Shown here one piece after another: positions 49,690-62,034 of a DNA stretch of 64,000 nucleotides. The notes beneath the pieces are model-generated. The model was not told the DNA's origin, searched no databases, and was given only the letters and a program-made list of their open reading frames with translations. A program made the translations under genes and the position numbers. Source of the DNA: Hetaerina americana (taxonomy: Eukaryota; Arthropoda; Insecta; Odonata; Calopterygidae). Each line of letters starts with the position of its first letter. Positions within the stretch are counted from its first letter, which is position 1. Location: contig JAKTNV010000009.1 of the NCBI GenBank assembly GCA_022747635.1, positions 62,800,767 through 62,864,766 of the forward strand, read 5' to 3'.

Positions 49690-50715
49690 ATGTACACACA
49701 CATTCAGGAATTGGGTACATTTTATGTACCTAGTATTTTCCGAAATTACGCCCTGTTAAGAGTCTAAAATCGTCAACGCATATTTAAAGTAAATCTGACA
49801 ACACGAAGTGAAAACTCTCCGAAACTTTTTCATTTGAAACTTTTTCACACTCTGATGGACATAGGATTTTTAATGTGGCCCCATGTAATGTGGGAATTCA
49901 TTGTTTATTAATGATATTTTTCTAGGCAAGCTATTCCTTTATCTACTCCTCATATCATATAACCCTAAGGGTATATGCATTTATTTTCCCGGATTTTAAG
50001 AAATTACTGATCGTTATTTTAAATTTAAGTATAGACCTCACTTCAACTTCCATGTGCTAATATCGTCGAGATAATAAGAACAAAGCCACACGTTAAATTC
50101 GGTTTTAGTATCTGTTAGAAGGTGGTATTACCTTCAACACTGTCGGTACTTGAAGAAATTCTCGAGCCTTATCCCTATGTGTCCAGTTCATCTAGAATGA
50201 TTTATGATAATGATCTTATTTTTATTGAACTTAATAATTTCGGGAATAGCCATTCAAATTTTTTTCACTTTCTATTCGATAAAAAATAACCAAGCATAAA
50301 CGAAAGAAATTTCACTTGATAACGAAATGCACCGAAATATAAAACTCATCAAAGTTCGTTGTGATTCGATTTTTCATTATTATGCAGAAAAAACATACAA
50401 CATGTTCCTGAGGTATTTACGTATTCTGGAGTAGCTTAAAAAAAATTGTTTGCGTATTCATTGTCAACTTAAAAAATAATGAAACGCCCATTACATATTT
50501 GTATTTTAGCTATGATTAATTTGTTTTAAAATTTCAAAACTATGCGATTCACTCGATCACAAATAATATTATCTACGTTTAACATGGCATAAAGTTCTAC
50601 ACATTTCATCTACACACACGATACCTCTTCAGCCTCCGGAAGAGCATATTGTTAGTCGTGTTTTGAAACCAGCTAATTGTATAAATATGCTGTTACACAT
50701 TAATATGATTAATAC
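49690..50715. other. AT-rich DNA, nothing recognised
   Basis: About 1 kb, no gene or repeat recognised. Confidence 0.5.
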
Positions 50716-50719
50716 GTAA

Positions 50720-50826
50720 AAAACCATAAACACAGTAATCAACCCGAAGGTCGGTTTGGTAGGTGATGGCAGAAATCACCCAGTACTAACAATACCCGAC
50801 GGCGTGTGAAATTCACACATCAGGGT
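50720..50826 (-). mobile_element. SINE-1 3' half, minus orientation
   Basis: Begins ACCATAAACACAGTAATCAA and CCCGAAGGTCGG, the reverse complement of the SINE-1 terminus, and runs back to CACACATCAGGGTA, where it is fused to a plus-oriented SINE-1 segment. Confidence 0.9.
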
Positions 50827-51030
50827 ATGGCACTCTGGGCACCTGCAGCTCCACCCAAGCTGTGTGATTTTTGGGGCACCAGATCTTCCTGGGAAACCAT
50901 AACCGGCACAGGGAAAGGAACTGGCCCCCCTACCTTGATGTGTGAATTTCACAAGCCGTCGGGCTTAGTACTGGGTGAACTCTACCATCACCCACCAAAC
51001 CGACCTTCGGGTTGATTACTGTGTTTATGG
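50827..51030 (+). mobile_element. SINE-1 body and 3' end lacking the tRNA head, fused to an inverted 3' half
   Basis: Starts just after the B-box region (GGCACTCTGGGCACCTGCAG) and continues to CGACCTTCGGGTTGATTACT and GTTTATGGTATATATA. With the preceding minus half it forms a hairpin: about 100 bp at each end (50720-50822 and about 50932-51030) are inverted copies around a loop of about 110 bp. Confidence 0.9.
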
Positions 51031-51039
51031 TATATATAT

Positions 51040-51590
51040 ATATAATATGGCCTAAAGTTAATACTATATTTTCTGCGGAGCATAAAATAAGCATTTTTCT
51101 GACTATAATTGGATTTTTAATTGTCGTGCTGAGCAATATGGCCCGGGGCCAAATAATAAGGAATAAATAAAGCAAAAGAGATATTTAAATAGAGAAAGGT
51201 ATTATTATTAATTTATTTATGCATATTTATATATAAATACGCATATTTTTGCCGATAAAATTTAAATGATTGGTCACGTGAGATACATGCATACACAAAC
51301 GCATTGTTGATTGGATAAAATAAATATGCGAAATTGTTATTATAATGATGTAATATTTCTTCTCAGTCGCGCATTAAATCGCAAAAGGTTTACTTATGCG
51401 TATTTCATCCATCAAAAACAATTTATTTTTAACATTTATTTGTCTGCGAATTTTTCGCGGACAATGTGTACGATTGCTTTCACGTGGTCCAGGAGTAAAA
51501 ATCATCTTAAACACGGCGGCATTCAATAAAATTTGCCATGAATTTAGGGACGAACGTGTTTACAATCGGTCAATGTTGGTATAAATTCGG
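51040..51590. other. AT-rich DNA, nothing recognised
   Basis: Two overlapping frames of 62-72 codons at 51311-51584 show no domain. Confidence 0.45.
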
Positions 51591-51594
51591 ATCG

Positions 51595-51910
51595 TCTTCC
51601 TCCTCTCGGGTGGGAAAGGTGTGAGAATACTCAGGACAGGAACGAAGAAATTGGAAAAGGGCAGGCGGATGGGGCGGAGAATACCGCAGGGCTAAGGGGT
51701 TAGAGATAAGGGATAGCGTGATGAGGGGATCCTAAGAACGGGGGTGGGTGACTCGGGGGAAGTGCAGGTGGAGGTGGGGTGAGCCTCCCCTAGCGGAAAA
51801 AAATTGAGGTGGAAGCGATGGGGATGATGGAGAGAGTGGTAGAGGAGGACACCGGTGGACGGGGCCGGAAGTAAGCGATAAATTTCTTAAGATACCAAAG
51901 GAGAGCGGCT
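51595..51910. other. GC-rich polypurine island (purines on + strand)
   Basis: G/A-dominated plus strand with some CpG. The 95-codon minus-strand Ser/Pro/Leu frame is a composition artefact. Confidence 0.6.
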
Positions 51911-53000
51911 GAGAAGGGGTCGGTATTGAAGCGAAAAAAAATGCTAGAATTGAAAAATGCGACGATTTGGGAATAACTATGATGCGGGTGTGAGATGTCT
52001 GAAAATTATCAACGACCATTATTTTTCCTTAACTTTCCTTATTAAATTTGATGAAAAGACGTTGCTGTCCGTTTCCTTTTACTCACGGTTATCTTTCATT
52101 TTTTTCCTTTCCAAGCGCCAACATTCATCGGTATCATTCCTTTCGTTCTTTTTTATTTTCTCATATTTTAGTTATCTACGCATCTCTAAATGGATATTCC
52201 CGCTAGTATCACCGCTCTGAGCCATTCAAGCAAATATTGCACTAGGAGCCGGCATAAATAAAAGATGTGTATCCCTCTTGGCCTTACGGTTCGGTATCAT
52301 CATTAAAGTCTTGAACGCCATGGCAGTTAAAAAGAAACTAAAATGGTATCGTAGAAATTACTCTTTGAAATAGAGTTTGGCCTCAAGTTATATTTTTTTG
52401 ATAAGTCTGAACGTGATATGAAGCACCCCTTCGGGTAATGTTGGTAAAATATTCGAAACATTATTTTTGCAAAACTCGCGATGAAAAAAATGGTCATGTG
52501 ATTCCAAAAGATTGTTCTAATCATAATTAAAAACAATTAGATATATGGACACTTTGAGGGAAATCTTGGGGAATTTCTGCTTCGAAAAATTTTTGCAAAC
52601 AGATCTGCACAAACCGGCTTTAATTTTGATTGATTTGTAAAACGTATTTCATCGGGATTGGCAACTTTTATTTATTTTTAATTTGTGAAAATAGTATCTC
52701 CGAGCGTCTCCGTGTTCTCCACTGGAGCAAATAAAATCTGTAAGCAACTCAGAGAACTCTCCAGATTTTGAATTATTTGCGAGAGTTTCAACTCGATAAA
52801 CACGATTTGCTGAACCGTTACGCTACCTCTCGTCTCCCGACTTGATGTTTAATTTCCAAAGGGAAATTAAATATAAAAAAAACTTTGTCATAATTTTTTG
52901 CCCTTACGGGCATGTATTACGTAAGACAACATTTATAAATCACATAAATGGAAAATAAAGACACCCTTGCAGGAAAACCCATGCAGGAAAACCCATGCAG
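51911..53000. other. AT-rich DNA, nothing recognised
   Basis: No gene is recognised. A short direct duplication of AGGAAAACCCATGC lies at about 52971-52999. Confidence 0.45.
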
Positions 53001-53002
53001 TG

Positions 53003-53077
<75 letters not shown>
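53003..53077. repeat. (TA)n microsatellite
   Basis: About 37 TA units. It creates the Tyr-Ile repeat frames on both strands, which are not genes. Confidence 0.95.
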
Positions 53078-53079
<2 letters not shown>

Positions 53080-53083
<4 letters not shown>

Positions 53084-55075
53084 TCTCTCTTATAACTCTA
53101 TATAACGCAACACCTAGGCACACACACAACACATTCCTTGCAGTTATACCTCCTGCAAGAATAGTTAATGGGGCTATTCAACGATTTTGCAAAGTGCAAG
53201 ATAGTTTGCCTTGATACGTTACTGTGATGGCAGAGAAAGAAATTCTTCTATTCTTCTTTAGTATTGCTTTCCGATTTATCATCCGTCCAGCAATTTTTAT
53301 TCCTTTTTCGATAGTGTGAAGTGGAAAGGCGAAATAGAGGAAGATAGAGACTCTATCAATGGGTTGACTGGCCAAATCCTTTCGAGAATTCCTCGAGGTT
53401 TCGAGGAATAACCTTCTTATCTCCTTTGGGCAGACTCGCTGTTAGCGTGTGGATGGGATATATGTAGAGGACGCAAGTCGGGTACACTGGGGCCAGGAGA
53501 ATATTAGCTGGGCGGCACCCTCTCTTCGCACTGCATCTGCTGCATTTTGATAACTGCAGTAGAAAGAACGCCATTTTTGCTAAAAGGAAAATTTTTGGAT
53601 AAAAAATTTTGAAAATGTTTTGATGAATTCTATAGTATTAACCTGAATTCTATGAAAATCTTGCACAAATTCTTTTCTCTTCTTCACTTCTCTTTATACA
53701 GTTTTAAAAAGGAATTAAAACCATTCAGTAATTCTAACAGCAAAGTAAAATTGACAATCAAATATAAAGATTTGATCACTCTTAAGGTATTGTGATAATG
53801 TAATATAAATTATTTAAATGAAAATTATCAATATTAACATTTTTAATTATTTCAAAGATGAACGCTACCTTTTTTCAATATTAACTTTGAGCTTTGGTAA
53901 CGTTTTATTCTTGATTTCCGGATCAAGAATTTCCTTACCTGAATATCTGAGTAAATGTTTCCAGTACACATATTTTAACTCTTATTGAGTAATTACGAAT
54001 TCTTTAACTTATGCAATTGGATATGCTCGCTGAGTTAGTTTTTATATGATAAATTGTGTATAATCTAAAATAATAATCCTCAGTACTGTGTCATTCAATT
54101 GAGTACGTAAATTCCAATGTGTTTCGTTTGTCTACTTAATTGGCCATTTTGATACACTTATTATATTAAACTCCGTGAATTTTTTCTAGTGGACGTGAGA
54201 AGTGTATTTTCAAGCTTAGCATCTGTTCCGAAGCGCTGCCTCTTACAATATACAGGGAGTACATTAGCATGTGCACACTCTTGCTTTAGTGGATTGAAAA
54301 TCCAGATCCAGCGATTCGCGAAAGCGGTGTAGTTTTAATGGTTCTCGGCACTCTCGACGACACGTGAAAATGCGATGATACGGGAGATGTACGGTGATAT
54401 AAAAATATCCCTTGAGCACGTAAATATCGCTTTTAACATTTGAAAAGATTTTCTTCTCCATTATCGTTAGTGCCATGCATTTCATGACGAAGCGCGAAAT
54501 CAGAGTCGAACGAAAGTACTATATCCATATCGCCGAGATGAAGAGGGGGAATTATGCATATGATATTTAGTAGATTAACATGCATAATAATTATTCATGA
54601 ATTCATATGGAATAAAATAATTTAAATGGAATACCGTCCATTCAAGAATTTTCGTACATCCTGGGATTAGATGTTTTAGAAATAAATAGGACAAAATAAG
54701 ACGATGCTAAACGCGAAAACATATGCTTTTTAAATATACTAATTAAAGCATAAACTAACCTCATAGGTATAATCAAGTCCTGTGTTTTTCCCATAAATGC
54801 AAACATAGAAAAAATCTATAATATAAACTTCAAGTTATTAAAAAAGAAGATGAAAAAAAATGTATTGTAAAGTTTGATTGAAATCAGGTTACAAAATAAT
54901 GCATTGTATCTGATATAAAACCTAAACTAGGTTTTTTCTGTTTAATCTAAGACGATTTCATGACCCATAATAGTTCAGTGGAATAAAACGCATATAATTA
55001 GTTAAATTTACTATTGTAGATATATATTTTACATGTACATATATAACGACTAAGGCAATGACATGTGACTGTAAT
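53080..55075. other. AT-rich DNA; complex patches at about 53170-53580 and 54180-54540
   Basis: No gene is recognised. The two patches are non-repetitive and GC-richer than their surroundings, with frames of 65-73 codons lacking domains; they may be conserved non-coding DNA. Confidence 0.35.
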
Positions 55076-55077
55076 TA

Positions 55078-55131
55078 GTTTTTGCATAAAATATAGAGGC
55101 GCCCGTTTTTGCATAAAATATAGAGACACCA
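55078..55131. repeat. Tandem duplication, 2 x 27 bp
   Basis: GTTTTTGCATAAAATATAGA followed by GGCGCCC, then the same start followed by GACACCA. The first 21 positions of both units are identical. It is a simple slippage-type or microhomology duplication. Confidence 0.9.
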
Positions 55132-55134
55132 CAC

Positions 55135-57360
55135 TGGTTACAGTAATAAGTGTAGCTTCTACTATGATATTGTATACTTAGTTAATGAAATTAGTGGTTT
55201 CATATTGATATAATTCAAAAATTAATAATAAAAGCGTATTAAACTGTATAACAGGATTTCTTTTGTAGATTATTGAGCAAAGAGTATCAGTGAAGAATTA
55301 AAATAAATCTTCCCTGAACTAAAGATAAGCTGTGCTATTTTTTGAGGTAGCAAAATTTGTGGATATTTAGAGAGAAAGGAAGAGTTGACCTGTACCTTGA
55401 GAGATGGCCATTGAACAACATATTCAGCCAACGGTCATCCCTCGTACCAGGGTGGATCTGTGTAGACATATTATCAAGAACAATTTATCTCGTTTCCAGA
55501 AATTTGATAATTTCTGGAAAAAGCAGTTTTTAAGGCGGAATGTTGAAAATGTAATATAGTATGTGTAAAAATAGGCTTATTTCATTCCCTATGTTATGTG
55601 GCACCCTGTAATCAGTACCTTACACAATTGTAAAAGGCTAAATTTTAAGATTTCACGGACACTAAAACATTACAAACTTACTTCATAGTTATAATTTTTT
55701 TAAAGCATTGCTAAATCAACCATCTTTCTGTATATGTACAAAATATGGGCTACTTTCACGGTATTAAAACAAAATTTGGCATTATATTCCGACATAGCTG
55801 TATGATTTTGGCCGTATGGCTAAAAAGAAAGGAAAACATTGATTTCAATAAGTATTTTTGAGTATTAACGCAACTTTCAGCCCAATAGAAACAATTTCAT
55901 CTGGCAAACATGCAATTAATTTGCACTGAATGCATGCAATTAGGAATCTAATGCAATTTCCTAGATTTCATTCGTTAGATCATCAATGGTGCTCAAAGTA
56001 TTTATGATACATAAGTTTTTAATTTGCAGGATAAGAAGCTTAATGAAAATCACGAGTGAAAATTGTAATTTTAATTTATAGGCATGGAAACAACCATAGA
56101 ACGATCGTCAACGAGGAAGGTGTGTTTATCACTGGAATAACACGTTTCCGAAAAGTCAGGCGAAGTCCGGATTTCATTAAGAATTTCAGGAGATAGTAAA
56201 AAAATACCCTGCACTTATAAATTTCCAAAGGTACGGGCTAAGCGTTCCAATTAGACTGCGTTTAGTTAGGTTGACAGTTCGTGATATAACATGGTTAAAC
56301 CAACTACAATTTCTAAAATCACGCGTGAAACAGAGTGGGAAACACATGTAATTTGGGGAAACAGTTAGTGTCTCACTACATATTTTCTTGACTCATACTC
56401 AAATATTTCAATGAGCAGTCATTTTACTATGGAAAGATGTGAGATCTTCCTTATTTTTGTTTCTTAAATACACTGGATACATTTCCGAAAGGGAAGTGGC
56501 CTGGTCCAGAATGGGATTGTTGCCAAAATATCAGGATTTTTTTTCCAGCTTTCTGGGGCTAATGGGATCATTGAAGTGAGGGGAGGAATCCTTTATCATG
56601 CAACGGAGCACTCAAATCGAATTCAACGTTTGAAAATCGCATTTAGTCGCAGTTCTGGGCCCGTGTTTCCCCTATTTTGAGTCATATCCATTTCCGAAAT
56701 TGAGGTTTTCGCTGCCACATTAGGATTAAACACGCACAGCCGTGCATTCGAAAACAATGATTTGAAATCCGAATTACGCATCATCATCATCAACCAAACT
56801 CCCTTCCTTCGCAATCGCGTGAATGGCATGCGACATTTGGCGCAAAACGGATCATTTTGATTAGAGATCAATTCCAAATCGATTTCAATCAATTTGGATT
56901 TGGGTCCGCGTCAATCAATCCTGGACCTCATAAATTAAAGGTTTACATAACATTTTCAAATAAACATGCATTGCATCATCGGATAGCATAATAGTTATAC
57001 ATGGAAGTTAGTTAGAGCTCAAATAGATTAGTGGTCACTTCAATTCATTCCAGGAGGCAATACTTGTTTTAAATCATTTAGACAATATCGAACCTGATTT
57101 CACGAGTCAAATTCTTAAAATGATTCTATAATCATTGCTCTTCAAGGAAAGTAATATTTCCAGTGAAATAGCACAAAAAAATTTTTTCTACGATAAGGGC
57201 CCGGCACTAAAAACTAGATATTAGTACTGTAGATTCATAGTATAGTATATATTCATAATTCCATATATATATATGGACATATGTCAAAATTTTGTCGAAA
57301 AAGTTCTACTAAAAGTTGATCACAGATCACGTCTATATCAGTTAAATTGCCTGGCACTCT
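55135..57360. other. AT-rich DNA, nothing recognised
   Basis: No convincing gene. The 89-codon minus-strand frame at 56623-56892 includes a C-x-x-C pair (CAKC) but no second pair at zinc-finger spacing, so no function is proposed. Confidence 0.4.
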
Positions 57361-57369
57361 CTAAATGTG

Positions 57370-57474
57370 AGTGTGTGTGTGTGTGTGTCACAGGCGGTGT
57401 TAGCATACCAATATCTCTATGTAGTAAAACCGGGGAATCCTGAACCACTCGTGACGCTCTCTCTCTCTCTCTCT
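57370..57474. repeat. (GT)n and (CT)n microsatellites
   Basis: A run of about ten GT units near 57369-57388 and a run of about eight CT units near 57458-57474, separated by about 70 bp of unique sequence. Confidence 0.9.
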
Positions 57475-57479
57475 TGGAA

Positions 57480-59340
57480 AAAGCGGGGTTTTCTAGTACG
57501 GTGTTGTTGTGGACGCAATGTTCTCAAGGAGAAAACGTTCATTTAAGTCTATCACTGCGCCAGACATCCCTCTTTGTTTGTAGACCTTTTATCTAATATG
57601 ATCTCATTTGAATTTGGTTGGTTGAACGCTTCAAGATGAGTAAATGATCAGGTATTCAAATGGAGTTGAAGAATTAAGTGTTAAAATAAGAGGGAGGAGT
57701 AAAATATAAACGTATTTAATAATCACGCTGCGGTCCTCCATCCCTAACACTTTTGGCTTCCATGGAAGTTTATTTCGGGCAATATCCACCATAACAAAAG
57801 ATTTAAAAAAGTCAATGTTTATCTTGGAATTAATTAAATAACTAAGGTTTACCATTACCAAGATTATTTCGATGCAATTCAGTCCGTATCAGTTGTATCA
57901 CTTCGAATTGAAACATGACACCCACCAGGAGAGTCAGTATGCATCAACCTTATGGTAGCCAGGTCGAATACTGCCTTGGCCATGGGAGCCTTTACGTGGT
58001 TATGTTCTTGAGCGTTCTCGTGGGTCGATCGTGGAGGTATATTGGGCGATTGAGGTGAGGAACCAATATCTTACGATATCAGGAACTCAATTACTCTTGT
58101 AATCAGAGTAAGGGTAATCTAATTTCTCATTTTATTGAAGATTGTTTTTGTAACTGGGCTGATAAATACAATTCTGAGAGTTTTCTTTAGACTTGTAGGA
58201 AAGAATAATTAAATGTTATATTATCATTGTGGCATGTTCAAAATACACTCATATCATTAGATACAGTAAATCATTAGATTCATAAGGTCATCAATTGATG
58301 TGCCCTTTAATGGAGAGGATGATTTAAGATAGTAGAATTTGATATTTCAATATATAAGTGGACAAGGAAGGAGATTGCAAAAGTAAGGAGACAAAAAATA
58401 CCAAAAAAACGTGTTTTTACAGGAATGAATTGCGAAACAAAAGGCATTTAAGAAAATTAGCACTCAAGTCATTATGTTACTTAGTTTTTAAAATGAAAAC
58501 TCTGTGAATGGAAATGCAAGACCTCGCGAAAATCTCCGTGAAATTCAAAAGTGATACGGAATTTTAAGCAATGGTAATCATATAACAGTTTATCCCAAGA
58601 ATTGGTTTAATTCAAGTTCATAAATCAGCATAATTTAAAATAGTAATTTTCAATTTATCGACAGAGGACATGAAATTCCGTTTAAAGCGTTTGAGAGAAA
58701 TACACACACAGTCCGATTTGTCTAAGTACCCTAAAATTGGAACAATTAGGTCAAAAACCTTAATAAGAAACGCGTTAGACTTTAACTTAAATTGCAAATC
58801 GTCTGTAAAATCATTTTGACTCAGTAGTTGTCGAAGTTGCCGCATTTGGAGTGTACTGATATTCCGTTTTTCTTCTGATTTCTCTCGTTGTTTTCAATTG
58901 TTTAAAAATTATTGAAGAAATTACATGCAATGTAATTTATAATTATACGCTGTCATATGCCGTAAAAGTCGAATTCAATGAATCATTTACCATATTTAAT
59001 TTTTATGGATTAAGCACACGTTACTCTGTCAATGTTAATTATATTTGAGCTAAATGTTATAGATAGGATAATAAAAAAAATGTTGCTACCTTTACGAAGT
59101 ATGTTACTTTATCGTACAATTTTCTTTACCTCGCCTTACCTTACCTAAGTGAAGTTTCATTTCTTAAACGCGCGGGGATCACCAATGCCAATTTTTTTAA
59201 ACGATATCTATTTTAAATGCAAATTTATTATAAGTTTTTAAGGTTAGTCACAAATAAAATCCAATTTGAAAGACCACCTTAAATGAAAAAGTGGGACTAA
59301 GTCCTTGCCCTGCATTTACACGAATAATTTAATATACCCG
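57480..59340. other. AT-rich DNA, nothing recognised
   Basis: No recognised gene. Frames at 57631-57861 and 58618-58845 (75-76 codons) have no domain. A complex patch lies at about 57895-58070. Confidence 0.45.
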
Positions 59341-59344
59341 CAAC

Positions 59345-60100
59345 CAGTACGTAAAGCCGACGCCACTGTCCAATAAACGCACCACTCTCGCCCTCCTAAA
59401 AGCGGCAGTGCACCCGATCGGTTTCAATCAATTTTGAAAGCGACCCTCTCAATACAGAATCAAGCCGATATCAAAACTTTAGCTATTCTTCTCCGTCCCC
59501 ACTTCCAGCGCGTCCCATGCGACGGCTCTCCTCACCGCGGCCCCGAAAACTCCTTTCCTCCCCCTCCGCTTGGGGAGGAAGGGGTGGATGATGGGGATGG
59601 GGAGGAAGGTGGGGATGACGGGGGGACACTTCCCCTTCGGGAGGGGAACCATCCAACCCTTTCCGGTGTCTTCCATCCAGCCCAACCCCCTCCACCGCAC
59701 CCTCATCATCATCCCTCTTGGCATTTCCGCTACTCCCAAATCCACCTTCCTCTCCCACTCACCCTGGCGTCCTGCCTCCTGTTTTTTTTCATTTCTCCTT
59801 TTACACAAGGTGAATCAACAAAGGTGCAGGCGAAGGAGTGAGGGGTGGCAGGATGAAGGGATGAAAGGGAATGGGGGAGAGGAGGGAAGAGGAGGGGGTG
59901 CCTATCGCGAGCACGGTGACTGTAGTGGGCGGGAGAACATCTTTGGAACTGGTCCAGGTTGCATTTCCTCCGCCGCTCGACCTTCCCTTCTCACCAACCC
60001 CTCCCTTCCCCTTCCCCTCACCCATCCCAAGGTTCGTCCTTCACACCATCCTTGACGTCGCTCCTATCCCCAACGACGGCTCGGGGGTCTAAATTGAATG
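59345..60100. promoter_or_regulatory. GC-rich island with alternating purine and pyrimidine strands
   Basis: A CpG-bearing lead-in (59345-59450, GCCGACGCCACTGTCC) is followed by C/T-rich (59480-59565), G/A-rich (59570-59650), C/T-rich (59650-59800), G/A-rich (59815-59940) and C/T-rich (59950-60070) blocks. Frames of 74-161 codons in several registers are low complexity. The block could be regulatory; no promoter element is identified. Confidence 0.35.
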
Positions 60101-60688
60101 TGCAAAAGCGCTGGTACGTACTACACGTTGTGAGTTAATAAATGACATAACTTCTCATATCACAACCTAGGCATGCCCCAAATTATAAAATGCCTCTGAA
60201 ATTGATGATGTTCTTTGCCAAAATTAAATTTTCCCACCATCGACTCAGCCTTTATATGGAAAATACCTATAATAGAAATTACTATAGAACAACTGCAATA
60301 TTTCATAAATTAAATGATAAATACTCACAACACGTTCCACTACTTGGTATCATTACCATAAGGACATGACTAGTGGGTTATGAACATTATAGTTTTTATA
60401 TTGAAGGTATCCGAGTTGATTTTGATTACAGTTATTTATAGTCCCCACGACTTTACTTGACTCCGCTAATTATCTGGGATCTATGCTGTCATAAAGGACA
60501 TTAGCATAATTGATCTTCCCCCTCTGTATTGCCATTCTCGCTAATAACTCTCAGCATCCACTATCGGCATCAACAATCCCATGTTTATTGGGCATAGATG
60601 GTGGATGTTGCCAATGGAGTATTGCCTTGATCATATGCACTCCACTACGATATGCTTAAGTCGTAGTGCGATACTTAAACATTGCCAG
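60101..60688. other. AT-rich DNA, nothing recognised
   Basis: No gene or repeat is recognised. Confidence 0.5.
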
Positions 60689-60689
60689 G

Positions 60690-60905
60690 CATCGGGATGA
60701 AGAGCCTCCGGGCTAATGTACCGGCTTCCCACCCAGAGGTCCCGAGTTCAAATACCGAAGGTGTCAGGATTTTTCATTGCTATTAACGAGTCTCATTGGA
60801 GAACGCTTGAAGCGAGTAAGCCACCCTCGGGATGGGATGTTAAACTGTGGACACCTTGGCGCCTATCGTTAAGAGTAGGCTAATGCACACGCCGTTTTTT
60901 CTCAA
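60690..60905 (+). mobile_element. SINE-3, tRNA-derived SINE
   Basis: A degenerate tRNA-like head (GCCTCCGGGCTAATGTACCG, then a B-box-like CCGAGTTCAAATACCG at about 60749) is followed by a body with GTAAGCCACCCTCGGGATGG, TGTTAAACTGTGG and CTTGGCGCC, then ATCGTTAAGAGTAGGCTAAT. It ends near GCACACGCCGTTTTTTCTCA. This body resembles a common arthropod SINE type with a 'GGGATGTTAAAC...CGCC...AGGCTAATGCCGACGCC' pattern. There is one copy in the window, so the boundaries are approximate. Confidence 0.65.
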
Positions 60906-61605
60906 CCTTTCCTCCACTCCCTGGATACTCTGCATTTACCCAATTTCCCAGCTATCCCTAATCGCGCAAATGGCCTTAGCTATCGATCGCCTCTCCTAAT
61001 AACTAACACTAACACTTGAACATCCCCTTGAAGATCTACATTGCATTTCAACGTAAAATGTGGATCGTGCATCGCAGTCGATCAACAGAAATCCACTCTA
61101 CTCCTCGCATCGCGTAATTTTCTCAATCCCCCTTCGACCCTCTCTTTACCTTTAGCTCTTTAAATTACTGATTTCTGCTCCCCTTAATTTCCAGGGGGAA
61201 ATTGAAGTGGCATCCCTAGAGACTATAAATCAAGCTACTATCGATCCTAGGAGTAACTCCATCGGAGTGAGTCTTGGATGTGACTCGTTACCCTTTACAC
61301 GACTGGATACGCTCCTTCTTTGCAAGAGTGGTTCATAATAATAATCGACTTTTCTTAATTATCTCTCTTCCTTCATTATTTTTCTAATGTAAGAATCCTC
61401 AATATAGTCAAGTTTGAATTTTAAAAACAAAATATAAAAAATATATTCACATATATCCTGGGCCCTCCTAGGAAAGAAAGTTAGGCGAACCGGTGGCGTC
61501 TGAATTATAAGGACGTTACAATGCCAGCATCGAAATAATTTTCTTCTTCTCATCAAATCATAAAGATTTCTCGAAGAAAGCCCTTCATAGGTATACCTCT
61601 TTCTA
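60906..61605. other. Mixed-composition DNA, nothing recognised
   Basis: Moderate GC and no domain-bearing frame. Some of it could be repeat debris downstream of SINE-3. Confidence 0.4.
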
Positions 61606-61609
61606 CTAT

Positions 61610-62030
61610 CATCCTCATTAGTTCGGAAAACTAAATATTTATTTTACATACATCTCTTTCACATTCACTAATATAGGTCGCCCTCTACGGCTTTTTTTAC
61701 CGTCCCTTCCATTAACTACCGTATTCAACAAGCCCAAATGCCTCAGCAGTTGATCTACCTCCCTGTACCATCTTTCTGGTTATGACTTCCACTTGGCGTC
61801 CGCTTTTGGGCTAATTCTCAACACTTCCTCATTCGTCAATAGCTCTCTCCAGCTTATCTTGGACTTCCTGTTACACTACACCCCATTTATTTACAGCCGT
61901 TTCCTCTCCTCTTGCCCGTTACTCTCCACATCTCGTAGCTATATTGCAGCACATGGCACTCATAAGTCATGCAAATTTTTTCCCATTGCGCCCTACGAGT
62001 AGAGTTAAGAGTGGTCTCTTTCGATTGACA
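61610..62030 (-). pseudogene. RTE-like LINE 3' fragment (C-terminal region)
   Basis: On the minus strand, in shifting frames: SYEMWR (for SEMWTL), then SWRELLTNEEVLRISPKADA and KWK, then LLRHLGLLNTVVNGRDGKKS and RGRP-x-LVNVKEMY. This is the order and wording of the post-RT tail in insect endonuclease-RT proteins (RMLKISW, TNEEVL, GHLLRH-GLL, GRI-G-RGRGRP). Stops and at least three frame changes make it inactive. A TCATCCTC stretch near 61610 may be the remnant of the 3' (GAT)-type tail. Confidence 0.7.
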
Positions 62031-62034
62031 ACAT

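Noticed and set aside
49039..49767. Tyr-Ile repeat frames of 80 to 138 codons on both strands
   Set aside because: Translation of (TA)n tracts and of the palindrome; the identical peptide on opposite strands is explained by the palindrome itself.
56623..56892. Possible zinc-finger fragment (CAKC) on the minus strand
   Set aside because: Only one C-x-x-C pair with no second pair at proper spacing; likely chance.
59434..60055. Overlapping 109- to 161-codon frames on both strands
   Set aside because: Produced by alternating purine and pyrimidine blocks; His-, Pro- and Gly-rich low complexity only.
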